From Anaerolineae bacterium (GTDB taxonomy: Bacteria; Chloroflexota; Anaerolineae; Aggregatilineales; Phototrophicaceae): DNA of 64,000 bases. Every line of letters begins with the position of its first letter. Position 1 is the first letter of the stretch. Shown here piece by piece: positions 51,624 to 60,364 of this stretch. The notes under the pieces were generated by a model. That model saw only the letters and a program-made list of their open reading frames with translations. It was not told where the DNA came from and did no database searches. The DNA is taken from the NCBI GenBank assembly GCA_022820665.1, contig JAJEFB010000032.1:62001-126000 (forward strand), in the 5' to 3' direction. The position numbers and the translations under genes are program-made.

Positions 51624-53093
51624 ATGACCCGAATCCTATTCACATGGTTCGCGCTGCTTTTTATCCCCGCCTTGAGCGCAAACGCCCAGGGCGCGCTCGA
51701 ATCCGCCGAATGCGTGGAGGAGCCCTACGGTTATGTCTCGCGCTGCGGTTACGTCACCTTGCCGCAGGATTATGATAATCCAGCCGGCGGCAAGGTGGAG
51801 ATATTCTATACATTGATCAAGAGCGAGAGCCCGCAAGCGAAACCGGATCCCCTGGTTTATTTGGTTGGCGGACCCGGCAGCAGCGGAACGCAACTATTGC
51901 AGACCTCTTTTCGTCTTTACTTGCGCGCCTTTGCCCGTGACCGCGACATCATCGTCATTGACCAGCGAGGCACCGGGCTTTCCAATCCGCCGCTCTATTG
52001 CCGCGAAGTCTTGTATCGCATTGACGAAATCTTGCAGAGCAATTACGCCGAGCGCGCCGAATTGTTGCTGGAAATCTTGCGGGAGTGTCACCGCCGCCTT
52101 TCCGGCAAGAATATCCATTTCGAGACCTTCCACAGCGCAAACAACGCCCGCGATATTGTCAACGTGCTACTCTCCTTGGGATACGAGCAGTGGAACCTGG
52201 TCGGCGTGAGCTATGGATCGCGCCTGGCACTGGCCATTATGCGCGATCATCCGCAGTATCTGCGCAGCGTGATACTCGATTCCGTCTATCCGCCACAGGC
52301 GGACATTTATCTCGATTCCTTTTACAGCGGCGAACGGGCGCTGCAAGAAGTCTTTGCGGCTTGCTCAGCGTCAGCGACTTGCAGCGAGCGCTACCCGGAC
52401 CTAGAGTCGGTGTTTTACAACCTTTACCATCACCTAAACAGGGAGCCGAAGACCGCGACTTATTCGCCGCCGCAGTACAAGACGCTCGAAATTGAAATCA
52501 GCGGTTATCGACTCTACGACTGGGTTTTCAGTTGGCTCTACGATGTGCAGATCATTGAGCGCATACCCAATCTGATATACGATTTGCACCAGGGACGACT
52601 GCAGGACGTTGTCAGCTTTGGCGTCGCGCACGAAGCGCTGATGAGGAATACCTCGCTTGGCATGCACTACGCCGTGCAATGCCAGGAGGAGCATATATCT
52701 TCCAGCTACCGCGACTATGCGGGATTAATCGCCGCCCACCCTCATCTCAGCGGATACCTGGATTACCCGGTGGAGGGAAGCGCCACTTTGCAGCGCCTCT
52801 GTGAAATGTGGGGGGCGAAAGCGCGGCCGGATTCCGCCAACAATCCAGTTGAAAGCGATGTGCCGGCTCTGCTGCTTTCAGGAAATTTCGATCCCATCAC
52901 GCCGCCGTCTTATGCCGATATGGCTCATGAAACCTTGAGCATCTCCTACAACTACGTCCTCCCGCACGTCGCGCACGGCGTCTTGCGCTCGGAGCGCTGC
53001 GCCGTAGAGATCGCGCTGGACTTTGTGGACAACCCGGTTACTGAACCCGATAGCAGTTGCATCGCCGATACTCCATCTATCGATTTTGAATGA
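51624..53093 (+). CDS. Secreted alpha/beta-hydrolase peptidase (TAP/proline iminopeptidase-like)
   Basis: A protein of about 489 residues with a signal peptide (1-22, ending SANAQG). Serine-hydrolase features are the oxyanion HGGP-type VGGPGSSG (81-88), IDQRGTG, the nucleophile elbow GVSYGS (Ser196), Asp in LSGNFDPITPP and His in LPHVAHGV; the C-terminal part matches the TAP-like domain. Members (S33) remove N-terminal tripeptides or proline. The ATG at 51624 is chosen for the signal peptide; the open frame begins 13 codons earlier. Six or more Cys suggest disulfides outside the cell. Its stop lies 74 nt before the dehydratase start. Confidence 0.87.
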   Translation: MTRILFTWFALLFIPALSANAQGALESAECVEEPYGYVSRCGYVTLPQDYDNPAGGKVEIFYTLIKSESPQAKPDPLVYLVGGPGSSGTQLLQTSFRLYLRAFARDRDIIVIDQRGTGLSNPPLYCREVLYRIDEILQSNYAERAELLLEILRECHRRLSGKNIHFETFHSANNARDIVNVLLSLGYEQWNLVGVSYGSRLALAIMRDHPQYLRSVILDSVYPPQADIYLDSFYSGERALQEVFAACSASATCSERYPDLESVFYNLYHHLNREPKTATYSPPQYKTLEIEISGYRLYDWVFSWLYDVQIIERIPNLIYDLHQGRLQDVVSFGVAHEALMRNTSLGMHYAVQCQEEHISSSYRDYAGLIAAHPHLSGYLDYPVEGSATLQRLCEMWGAKARPDSANNPVESDVPALLLSGNFDPITPPSYADMAHETLSISYNYVLPHVAHGVLRSERCAVEIALDFVDNPVTEPDSSCIADTPSIDFE

Positions 53094-53167
53094 GCAGGAC
53101 GCTTGATTCGGGGCGCATCCATGTTAAAGTCTTGGGCGATGACGGGATAGCAAGTCGAAAGCGGACC

Positions 53168-54139
53168 ATGATCACACTTGAAGACGTGCGCAGCGCTCTT
53201 GTCTACGAAGAGCAATTCTACCGCCGCAGTCCGCAATGGACGTCGACGACGCTCAGCCAGCGGCTCGGAACCAATGTCCACTTGAAGCTGGAATTGTTCC
53301 AGCACAGCGGCTCTTTCAAGACGCGCGGCTGCTTTCATCAGATGCTGTCCCTGGGTCAAGCGGCGCTGGACAAAGGCGTGGTGGCGGTCAGCGGCGGGAA
53401 CTTCGCCCGCGCCGTCGGCTATTGCAGCGGCGTCCTGGGCGTGGATGCCATCGTCTGCATGCCGGAAAACGCGCCTCAAGGCTCAATTGACGCCACCCGA
53501 GATTACGGCGCCGAGGTCGAATTGCTGCCGGATGCCATTGCGGCATTCGCCCGCGCCGACGAATGGGTTGCACAGGGACGAACTTCTCTGCATCCATTTG
53601 ACAATCCCGAGCAGATGGCTGGCAACGGCACTGTCGGGCTGGAAATCCTGGAAGATTGCCCGCAAATGACCGATATCATCGTCAGCATCGGCGGCGGCGG
53701 CTTGATCGCCGGCATCATTTGCGCCATCAAAGCCGTCAAACCGGCGGCGCGCATCTGGGGCGTGGAACCGGAAAAAGCGCCGACTATGGCGCGCGCCCTG
53801 GCGGCCGGCGAGATCGTCAACATCAAGCCGAGCTCACTTTCCAAGACGCTGGGCGGTCCCTTTGTCGGACAGACCGGTCTGGAACTGTGCCAAGCGCATC
53901 TGGAGGACGTGATCATTGTCAGCGATCCCGACATGATTGCCGCCCAGCAAATCATGCTGGAAAGCGAAAAAGTCTTCGCCGAACTAGCAGCCGCCAGCAC
54001 GCTTGCGGCTGCGGAAAAGATCAAGGATCGACTGGGGGGCGAGGATCATCTGGCGCTGCTGATCTGCGGCGGCAATGACTCGGTCGCGGATGTCGCCGCA
54101 TACGCCCAAATGCTTCAGGTGGCGAAGCCTCAGCCATAA
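53168..54139 (+). CDS. PLP-dependent threonine/serine dehydratase-like enzyme
   Basis: A 323-residue fold-type II PLP enzyme. The Schiff-base lysine is Lys51 in SGSFKTRG; SGGNFARAVG (75-84) binds the substrate carboxylate, and SIGGGGLIAGI is the phosphate-cradling glycine loop. Length and lack of a regulatory ACT domain fit catabolic threonine/serine dehydratase or serine racemase rather than biosynthetic IlvA. I chose ATG 53168 (MITLEDVRSAL), with GAAAGCGGA upstream, because the preceding part of the open frame overlaps the previous gene and lacks family resemblance. Convergent with the FGGY kinase gene (10-nt overlap). Confidence 0.88.
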   Translation: MITLEDVRSALVYEEQFYRRSPQWTSTTLSQRLGTNVHLKLELFQHSGSFKTRGCFHQMLSLGQAALDKGVVAVSGGNFARAVGYCSGVLGVDAIVCMPENAPQGSIDATRDYGAEVELLPDAIAAFARADEWVAQGRTSLHPFDNPEQMAGNGTVGLEILEDCPQMTDIIVSIGGGGLIAGIICAIKAVKPAARIWGVEPEKAPTMARALAAGEIVNIKPSSLSKTLGGPFVGQTGLELCQAHLEDVIIVSDPDMIAAQQIMLESEKVFAELAAASTLAAAEKIKDRLGGEDHLALLICGGNDSVADVAAYAQMLQVAKPQP

Positions 54140-55578
54140 AGACGCTGATACAAATCAACCTGTCGCGTCCGCGCGGCTTCGTAGATCGGCGCATGTGCGG
54201 GATTGGGGCGCAGGACGCGGCTGATCCGCGGCGGGTCCGCGTCGAGCGCTGTGCCGTCCAGTCGGTTGCGTAAGAGCAGCGCCACGCCACGCGCGGTAAT
54301 CTCGGCCTCGGCCAGCAGTTGAATGGGCGCATTAAAAGCGTCGGCGATCATTTGCGCCCAGGCGGGCGACGAGCCCAGGGCGCCTCCCCCGGCTATCACC
54401 GCGCTCTGCTCCGATTTGAGTTGGTCGAAGATCATGGACAGGCGGATCGCTACCGCTTCCAGTTGCGCCTGCATGATATCGAGCTTGCTGGTGCTGCGAC
54501 GGATGCCGTGTATGGTGCCTGACGCGTCCGACTGCCAACCCGGGCTGCGTTCGCCCGCGATCAAAGGCAAAACCGTCAATCGGTGTTGATCGGGGCGGGC
54601 TTCGCTCAAATGCGCGTTGAGCGAAGCCGTATCTATGCCTAGTTCTTCGACCGCCCACTGAAACACGTTGCCGCCTTCGCTGGTGGCGCCGCCGACCAGC
54701 GGCATGTCCGCGCAGACGAGGTATCGCCAAAGCCCATCGGGCAGTGTTTCCCGGCGCGTTACAACCCTCAGCGCCGACGTGGTGCCAATGGTCAGGGCGA
54801 TGTGGCGCGTATCGACGGCGCCCGATCCCAGGTTGGCGACGGCGCCATCGCCCAAAGCCAGAAAAAATGGCGCAGCGCTCAGCTGTGGCCAGCGCGCGGC
54901 GTAAGCGTCCGTCAATCCGATCTGGCAGTCATCGAAATCGCTCAACTCGGGCAAGCGTTCCAGGAGATCGTCGCCCAGCAACTGCCGGATGAAGTCAAGA
55001 TGCCAGCGGGCGCGCGCCGTGTCCAGCAAACCGGACCAACTTGCCACCGAGTAACTGATTGGTATTTCACGCTCAAACCATTGACGATAGAGATAACCGC
55101 CTATGTCGCTGATCCGCTGCATCTGTCGTAAAGATTGGGGATCGGCTTCTTTTATGAAGGCATATTGCGCGGGGAAGTAGGCGGGATGTATGAAACAGCC
55201 GGTGGCTTGATGATAGGCGTCGAGCGCGCCTCCGAGCCTTTGCGTCAAGCCCGCTACCGCGCTGCGGCCGCGCGTATCGGCATAAGTCAGCAGCGGCGCG
55301 CATGCCTGCCCTTCCCCATCGACGCCCAGCCAGTTGCCGGCAAAGCTGGCCATGCCCACCGCAGTGACGGACTCAGCCGCCGGATGCGTCAATATGTCGT
55401 CCAGGCAGGTTTCGGTCAGCGCCCGCAAATGATCGGCTTTGGCTTCCGCCTTGCCATCATGGTCCGTTTCGAAGTCGTGCTTGCGGCTGCAAATCGCTCC
55501 CTCGATCAAGCGCGCGCCATCATCGAACAGCAGCGTACGGACGGACGAGCTTCCCAAATCAATGACGAGGAGGGTCAT
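54130..55578 (-). CDS. FGGY-family carbohydrate kinase
   Basis: A 482-residue sugar kinase with the first phosphate-binding motif VIDLGSSSVRTLLFD (5-19), catalytic Asp in LTYADTRG, a TIGTTSALRV block (adenosine/phosphate 2) and the C-terminal VIAGGGALGSSPAWAQMIAD. The overall form is close to gluconokinase/xylulokinase. Some members in fucose-using bacteria phosphorylate L-fuculose, but nothing here proves that. It begins 7 nt after the stop of the aldo/keto reductase gene, so the pair is one operon: reduction or oxidation followed by phosphorylation of the same carbon skeleton is a reasonable inference. Confidence 0.88.
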   Translation of the reverse strand: MTLLVIDLGSSSVRTLLFDDGARLIEGAICSRKHDFETDHDGKAEAKADHLRALTETCLDDILTHPAAESVTAVGMASFAGNWLGVDGEGQACAPLLTYADTRGRSAVAGLTQRLGGALDAYHQATGCFIHPAYFPAQYAFIKEADPQSLRQMQRISDIGGYLYRQWFEREIPISYSVASWSGLLDTARARWHLDFIRQLLGDDLLERLPELSDFDDCQIGLTDAYAARWPQLSAAPFFLALGDGAVANLGSGAVDTRHIALTIGTTSALRVVTRRETLPDGLWRYLVCADMPLVGGATSEGGNVFQWAVEELGIDTASLNAHLSEARPDQHRLTVLPLIAGERSPGWQSDASGTIHGIRRSTSKLDIMQAQLEAVAIRLSMIFDQLKSEQSAVIAGGGALGSSPAWAQMIADAFNAPIQLLAEAEITARGVALLLRNRLDGTALDADPPRISRVLRPNPAHAPIYEAARTRQVDLYQRLYG

Positions 55579-55585
55579 CGACGCC

Positions 55586-56569
55586 CTATTCGCTCAAGAT
55601 CGCCTCGATCCGCGCCAGCTCATCGCCGCTGAAATCGAGGTTATTCAGCGCGAGGACCGCATCTTCAATCTGAGCGGGCTTGCTCGCGCCGATCAGAGCC
55701 GAGGTCATCTCGGGAAGCCGCAGCGTCCAAGCCAGCGCCATTTGCGCCATGTTTTGGCCGCGCTCGCGGGCGATGGCATTCAGTTTGATGACCTTATCGA
55801 TCTTTTCCTGGGAAAGGCGATCGCCCCATTGCAGCTTGATGGCGCGCGAATCTTCCGGCGTGGATCCGATGTATTTGTTGGTCAAGATGCCTTGATCGAG
55901 CGGCGAGAAGGCGATACAGCCGATGCCTTCGTCGCCCAGAACATCGGTCAATCCGTCTTCGATCCAGCGATCAAACATATTGTAGCGCGGCTGGTGAATC
56001 AAGCAGGGTGTGCCCAAGCCGCGCAAGATACGCGCCGCTTCGCGCGCCATTGCCGGGCGATAGCTCGAGATGCCCGCGTAGAGCGCGCGACCGCTGCGCA
56101 CGATGTGATCGAGCGCTCCCATGGTTTCTTCGAGCGGCGTGTCGGGATCGGGACGATGGCTGTAAAAGATATCAAAGTAATCGAGGCCCGCGCGCTTGAG
56201 GCTCTGGTCGCAACTGGCGATGAGACTCTTGCGCGAGCCCCATTCGCCGTAGGGTCCCTCCCACATGCGGTAGCCGGCCTTGTTGGAAACGATGAGTTCG
56301 TCGCGATAAGGCGCCAGGTCCTGACGGAAGATCTGCGCGAAGGTCTCTTCCGCGGAGCCGGGCGGCGGACCATAGTTGTTGGCGATGTCGATATGCGTGA
56401 CGCCGAGGTCGAATGCCGTCCGCAGCATGTCGCGCGCGTTTTCGAGCGTATCAACGCCGCCGAAGTTCCACCAGATGCCGATCGAAATCGCCGGCAAGAG
56501 CAAGCCACTGCGTCCAGATCGACGATATTTCATCGTGTCGTAGCGCGTGCCCGCGGCCTGATAAACCAT
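55586..56569 (-). CDS. Aldo/keto reductase, YghZ-like
   Basis: A 327-residue AKR of the group containing L-glyceraldehyde 3-phosphate reductase (AKR14). Catalytic residues visible are the Asp and Tyr in HIDIANNYGPPPGSAEE, Lys in IVSNKAGYRMWEGPYG and His in FYSHRPDPDTP. LIHQPRYNMFDRWIE and FSPLDQGILTNKYI are diagnostic for this group. AGGAG precedes the ATG at 56569. First gene of the two-gene operon with the FGGY kinase. The group detoxifies reactive aldehydes and reduces sugar phosphates. Confidence 0.9.
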   Translation of the reverse strand: MVYQAAGTRYDTMKYRRSGRSGLLLPAISIGIWWNFGGVDTLENARDMLRTAFDLGVTHIDIANNYGPPPGSAEETFAQIFRQDLAPYRDELIVSNKAGYRMWEGPYGEWGSRKSLIASCDQSLKRAGLDYFDIFYSHRPDPDTPLEETMGALDHIVRSGRALYAGISSYRPAMAREAARILRGLGTPCLIHQPRYNMFDRWIEDGLTDVLGDEGIGCIAFSPLDQGILTNKYIGSTPEDSRAIKLQWGDRLSQEKIDKVIKLNAIARERGQNMAQMALAWTLRLPEMTSALIGASKPAQIEDAVLALNNLDFSGDELARIEAILSE

Positions 56570-56724
56570 AGTTCATCTCCTCTTAAAGCATGTTGGATAA
56601 GCGAAGCTGGCACAAATATAACATAGGGCGTCATTTAATCCTTGTCTCATTTGCGCGCGCTATCGGGAGGCGATTCGCCTTTCGCCGCCAAAGATTGCAG
56701 CCATGACATGACGGGAGGGCGTGA

Positions 56725-56730
56725 TACAAT
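56725..56730 (+). promoter_or_regulatory. Putative -10 of the 835-residue protein gene
   Basis: TACAAT, with ATGACA 16 bp upstream as a weak -35. It lies 36 nt ahead of the ATG in the divergent spacer. Confidence 0.35.
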
Positions 56731-56765
56731 AGGCAGCGCCTTCCGCGAGACGCCTTGGAATTGCA

Positions 56766-59273
56766 ATGTCTGTACGCTCTCTGCATTTGCATCGGTTCTT
56801 CCCCCTCCTCCTGCTGGTTCTGTTACTGCCGGTCAGCGCCCAGCAGAACTTCCAGGATGTTATCGAAATGGGGGTCGAGGTCGGTTTCGATTCCTTCTTC
56901 CGCACCGGTCAGTGGACACCTGTGCGCGTCGAACTTGGCAACAATGGCGAATCCATCAAAGGGCGTCTGGTGATACGTCCGGAGACTTCCGGCACAGTGG
57001 TTGGCAATGCCTTCAGCACCCCCATCGACTTGCCAAATGGCGCGCGGAAATCCGCCACAGTTTACATTCAAGCGCGTTCCTTCCCCGATTCGATTCGCGT
57101 CGAACTAATCGATGAAGACGGCCTTATTCATGCCACGCGAGAAGCCAGGCTCCATGACTTGGGTCCTGGCGATCAGCTCTACGCCGTGGTGAGCGGTCCC
57201 AATGTCATCGCGCCGAATCTTTCGGGCGTCCACATCGGGGGCGCCGCGGCCGAGCAGGCGCTTTGGCAGATTCACGAAATCCCGGAAAAAGCATGGGCGC
57301 TGCAATCGCTGGACGCCATGCTGCTGATCAACGTCAATAGTGAAAGTCTATCCAGCCCGCAAAGACAAGCGATACGACGCTGGGTGCGGGACGGCGGGCA
57401 TCTCATCGTGATTGGCGGACCCGCGGCGCAAGCCAGCGCGCTGGCGCTGGGCGAAATATTGCCATTGCTGCCAGAAGACAGCCGCTCCCTTGACGACATC
57501 AGCGCGCTCGCGCGTTTTAGCGGCGACAACAGCAGCCAACTGCGGGAACGGACAATAGTCGCAGTCGGCTCTTTGCATCAAGACGCGCAGGTACTCGCCG
57601 AGCAAGGCGGCCTACCGCTTCTGGCGCGGCGCGAGATGGGCGCCGGACTGGTGGATTTTCTGGCGATTGATCCGACCTTGGAACCGCTGGCGAGTTGGGA
57701 GCAGATCGGCCGTCTGTGGATGACGATACTGGCGTCACGAACGCCGCATCCGACTTGGGTCCTGGGCTTCACGCGCCCGGAATCGGGAGCCGAAGCGGTC
57801 GCGAACCTGCCCGGGGTAGACCTGTTGCCGCCTCTGCAAACGCTATGTCTGTTCCTGGCTTTATACATCGTATTAGTCGGACCATTCAATTATTTCATAC
57901 TGTCGCGGATCAAGCGCAGCGGATGGGGCTGGGTCACTATTCCCCTGGTAATTGTCGTCTTTACAGGAATCGCCTGGACAGTCGGCTTCAGCCTGCGCGG
58001 CGCCGAGATTATTGTCAGCCGGCTCAGCGTCGTGCAATCCTTCTCGGACAGCGACGAGGCGCGGCTGGACCAGGTCATCGGTTTGCTGTCGCCCCGGCGC
58101 GCCACTTATTCGCTGAACGTGCCGGAGGATCATTTCCTGGCGGTAGCCGGCGCGACTACGTCAAGTACGCTTTTCGCCAGCAATACCATCCAAACGTCGA
58201 CCGAAATCCAGCAGGGTTCGCGCTTTGGCGCGGGGGACTTCACCATCGACGGCGGCATCTTCGCCAATTTCGCCATCGCGGGACACATACCGCGGCCGGC
58301 GATCGGCGGCAGTTTCTTGCTCGACTTTGAAATCCTAGAAAGTGGACGGATGGCGGGCACCTATCAAGGCGTCATTCGCAACGACAGCGACATCATCTTG
58401 CGCGACGCGGTCATCCTGGGTCACGGGCTGGACTATCCCTTGGTCGGCGACTTCGCGCCCGGTGATATTCTGGCGCTGGACGGGCAGACCTTGCGCGCCG
58501 ATATCGCCGATTACCCAGCGCAGCCCAACCAACTGGAACTCGCCCTCACGGCGCTGGACTACAGCACATCCCCGTTTTCGAGCAGCAAAACCACCATGTC
58601 GCTGAAACAAATCCAGGGCGAACGCTTCCTGCGCACACGGGCGTTTCTCAACGTACAATCTGTCGCTGAAAAACAGGCGGCGCGGGAACAATCCTTCCTG
58701 GCGAGTTTCACGCTCGATCAATTCAGCTCAACTGCGCGCGGGACGAAGCTGTACCTCGCCGGGTGGGACGATAGCTGGCCGCGGGATCTGGAAATCGAGG
58801 GAGCGGCCTGGAGTTCCATAGATTCCACACTCTATTTGATCGAACTCGATGTCGAAATCAATTTGCCCAGGGTACGAGCCACGCTGCCATCTGAATACTT
58901 CACTTGGATCACCTTGAGCCGTGATGGCATTACCGGCAATGGCACCGAGAATTTCAGTCTGTATGAAGGGCAGTCGGTGGAATTCCTGCTCAGCCCGCAA
59001 CCTGGCTTAGCCATGGACAAGGTAGAGCGGATGCTGCTCGAAATCGATCGCGGCGGGGGCTATGCGCAATCGCTGGATATCGAGTTGCTCAACACCATAA
59101 ACAACGAGTACGACGCCTTCGGGTATCGCGAGGGCGACGAATTGGACCTTGTGAATCCACAGCCCTACCTCGGCGCTAACAACGAAGTGCAAGTCCGCCT
59201 GAAATTCGACGAAGGCGTTGGCACGGCGCGCGTTCGGAAAATCCGCATCGAGCAGACCGGTACCTACAATTGA
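56766..59273 (+). CDS. Exported membrane protein of unknown function, linked to an ABC ATPase
   Basis: An 835-residue protein: signal peptide (1-25), a beta-sandwich-like region (about 30-150), a Rossmann-like segment (about 180-225, LDAMLLINVNSESLS ... GGHLIVIGGPAA) of the kind seen in GATase1-like periplasmic domains, two central transmembrane helices (about 358-382 and 389-412) and a long beta-rich C-terminus. The arrangement recalls the large auxiliary proteins next to gliding-type or ABC-2 exporters in Chloroflexota, but I cannot name the family. Its stop lies 17 nt before the ATPase start, so the two act together. No classic ABC-2 permease follows, and this protein may supply the membrane part. 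Confidence 0.78.
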   Translation: MSVRSLHLHRFFPLLLLVLLLPVSAQQNFQDVIEMGVEVGFDSFFRTGQWTPVRVELGNNGESIKGRLVIRPETSGTVVGNAFSTPIDLPNGARKSATVYIQARSFPDSIRVELIDEDGLIHATREARLHDLGPGDQLYAVVSGPNVIAPNLSGVHIGGAAAEQALWQIHEIPEKAWALQSLDAMLLINVNSESLSSPQRQAIRRWVRDGGHLIVIGGPAAQASALALGEILPLLPEDSRSLDDISALARFSGDNSSQLRERTIVAVGSLHQDAQVLAEQGGLPLLARREMGAGLVDFLAIDPTLEPLASWEQIGRLWMTILASRTPHPTWVLGFTRPESGAEAVANLPGVDLLPPLQTLCLFLALYIVLVGPFNYFILSRIKRSGWGWVTIPLVIVVFTGIAWTVGFSLRGAEIIVSRLSVVQSFSDSDEARLDQVIGLLSPRRATYSLNVPEDHFLAVAGATTSSTLFASNTIQTSTEIQQGSRFGAGDFTIDGGIFANFAIAGHIPRPAIGGSFLLDFEILESGRMAGTYQGVIRNDSDIILRDAVILGHGLDYPLVGDFAPGDILALDGQTLRADIADYPAQPNQLELALTALDYSTSPFSSSKTTMSLKQIQGERFLRTRAFLNVQSVAEKQAAREQSFLASFTLDQFSSTARGTKLYLAGWDDSWPRDLEIEGAAWSSIDSTLYLIELDVEINLPRVRATLPSEYFTWITLSRDGITGNGTENFSLYEGQSVEFLLSPQPGLAMDKVERMLLEIDRGGGYAQSLDIELLNTINNEYDAFGYREGDELDLVNPQPYLGANNEVQVRLKFDEGVGTARVRKIRIEQTGTYN

Positions 59274-59290
59274 GAGAGCGAGCCCCATCT

Positions 59291-60250
59291 ATGGAAGAAA
59301 CGATCATCAAAACGCAAGCGCTAAAGAAGTCATTCGGCGAGTTTGAAGCCTTGCGCGGCATCTCATTGGAGGTCCCGGCCGGTTCGATCTATGGATTCGT
59401 CGGTCCCAATGGCGCTGGCAAAACCACCACCATGCGCATATTGACCACGCTCACTCGCCCCAATGATGGACAAGCCTGGGTCGCGGGTCATTCGGTGCTG
59501 GAAGACCGGCGCGCCGTGCGGCGCGCCATCGGTTACATGCCCGACGAATTCGGCGTCTATGAAGACTTGCGCGTTTGGGAGTACCTGGACTTCTTCGCCG
59601 CCTGCTACGACATATCCGAGAACGAGCGCAAGGTGCTGGTGGCGGACTTGCTGGAATTGGTTGATTTGCAGCATCGCCGCGAAGATATGGTGGACAAGCT
59701 CAGCCGAGGAATGAAGCAGCGGCTTTCCCTGGCGCGAACGCTGGCTCATGATCCGCAGGTGTTGATCCTGGACGAGCCAGCCTCGGGGCTGGATCCGCGC
59801 GCGCGCGTCGAGATCCGCGAATTGCTGGGCGAACTGGCCAATATGGGCAAAACGATCTTCTTCTCGTCCCATATTCTGGCGGATGTTGAAGACATTTGCT
59901 CACACATCGGCATCGTCGAAGCGGGCGAGTTGATCATGCAAGGCAGTATTGATGAACTGAAGTTACAGTTGATGGCGCATCGAGAGATCATCATCACCGT
60001 GATGGATCACGAGAACGCCCAAGCTGTATTGAGCTTGGTCGGCGGCATGCGCAATGTCGCCGCCGCGGAAGAGATCGTCCCCAAGAGCGGTCGCGCGCGC
60101 GTGCGCCTTGACTTCTCCGGCAATGACGAGGATTTGTCGAAACTGTGCAGCGATCTGTTCCAGGGCGAGATTGCCATGCTGGGATTCAACGAAGAGGAAA
60201 AAGATCTTGAGCATATGTTCATGCGCGTCACGCGCGGGCTGGTGACCTAG
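59291..60250 (+). CDS. ABC transporter ATP-binding protein (CcmA/ABC-2 type)
   Basis: A protein of about 319 residues with Walker A GPNGAGKTT, Q-loop region, signature LSRGMKQRLSLARTL, Walker B VLILDEPASGLDP and the H-loop in FFSSHIL. The C-terminal about 100 residues form the extra domain typical of ABC-2-type drug, polysaccharide or gliding exporters. The ATG at 59291 (MEETIIKTQ) is preferred; a TTG at 59270 overlaps the upstream stop. It forms an operon with the 835-residue membrane protein. A permease is not found downstream, where an IolB-like gene follows after repeat copy E. Confidence 0.92.
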   Translation: MEETIIKTQALKKSFGEFEALRGISLEVPAGSIYGFVGPNGAGKTTTMRILTTLTRPNDGQAWVAGHSVLEDRRAVRRAIGYMPDEFGVYEDLRVWEYLDFFAACYDISENERKVLVADLLELVDLQHRREDMVDKLSRGMKQRLSLARTLAHDPQVLILDEPASGLDPRARVEIRELLGELANMGKTIFFSSHILADVEDICSHIGIVEAGELIMQGSIDELKLQLMAHREIIITVMDHENAQAVLSLVGGMRNVAAAEEIVPKSGRARVRLDFSGNDEDLSKLCSDLFQGEIAMLGFNEEEKDLEHMFMRVTRGLVT

Positions 60251-60258
60251 TTGCATTT

Positions 60259-60347
60259 CTTGTTTAATAAACCAACTTGCTCGCTAGAGCAGAAGGTTAA
60301 TTGTTTTCTGTGCGCGCGGCAGATCTTATCGCTGCCGCCGAGCGGCT
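60259..60347 (-). repeat. Dispersed intergenic repeat family 1, copy E
   Basis: On the minus strand: AGCCGCTCGGCGGCAGCGAT, GCGCGCACAGAAAACAATTA, CCTTCTGCTCTAGCGAGCAA, ending GTTTATTAAACAAG. The opening GCCGC-TCG-GCGGC palindrome is shared with copy A and with 1660-1672. Confidence 0.75.
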
Positions 60348-60364
60348 AATACCGGAGCATAGTC

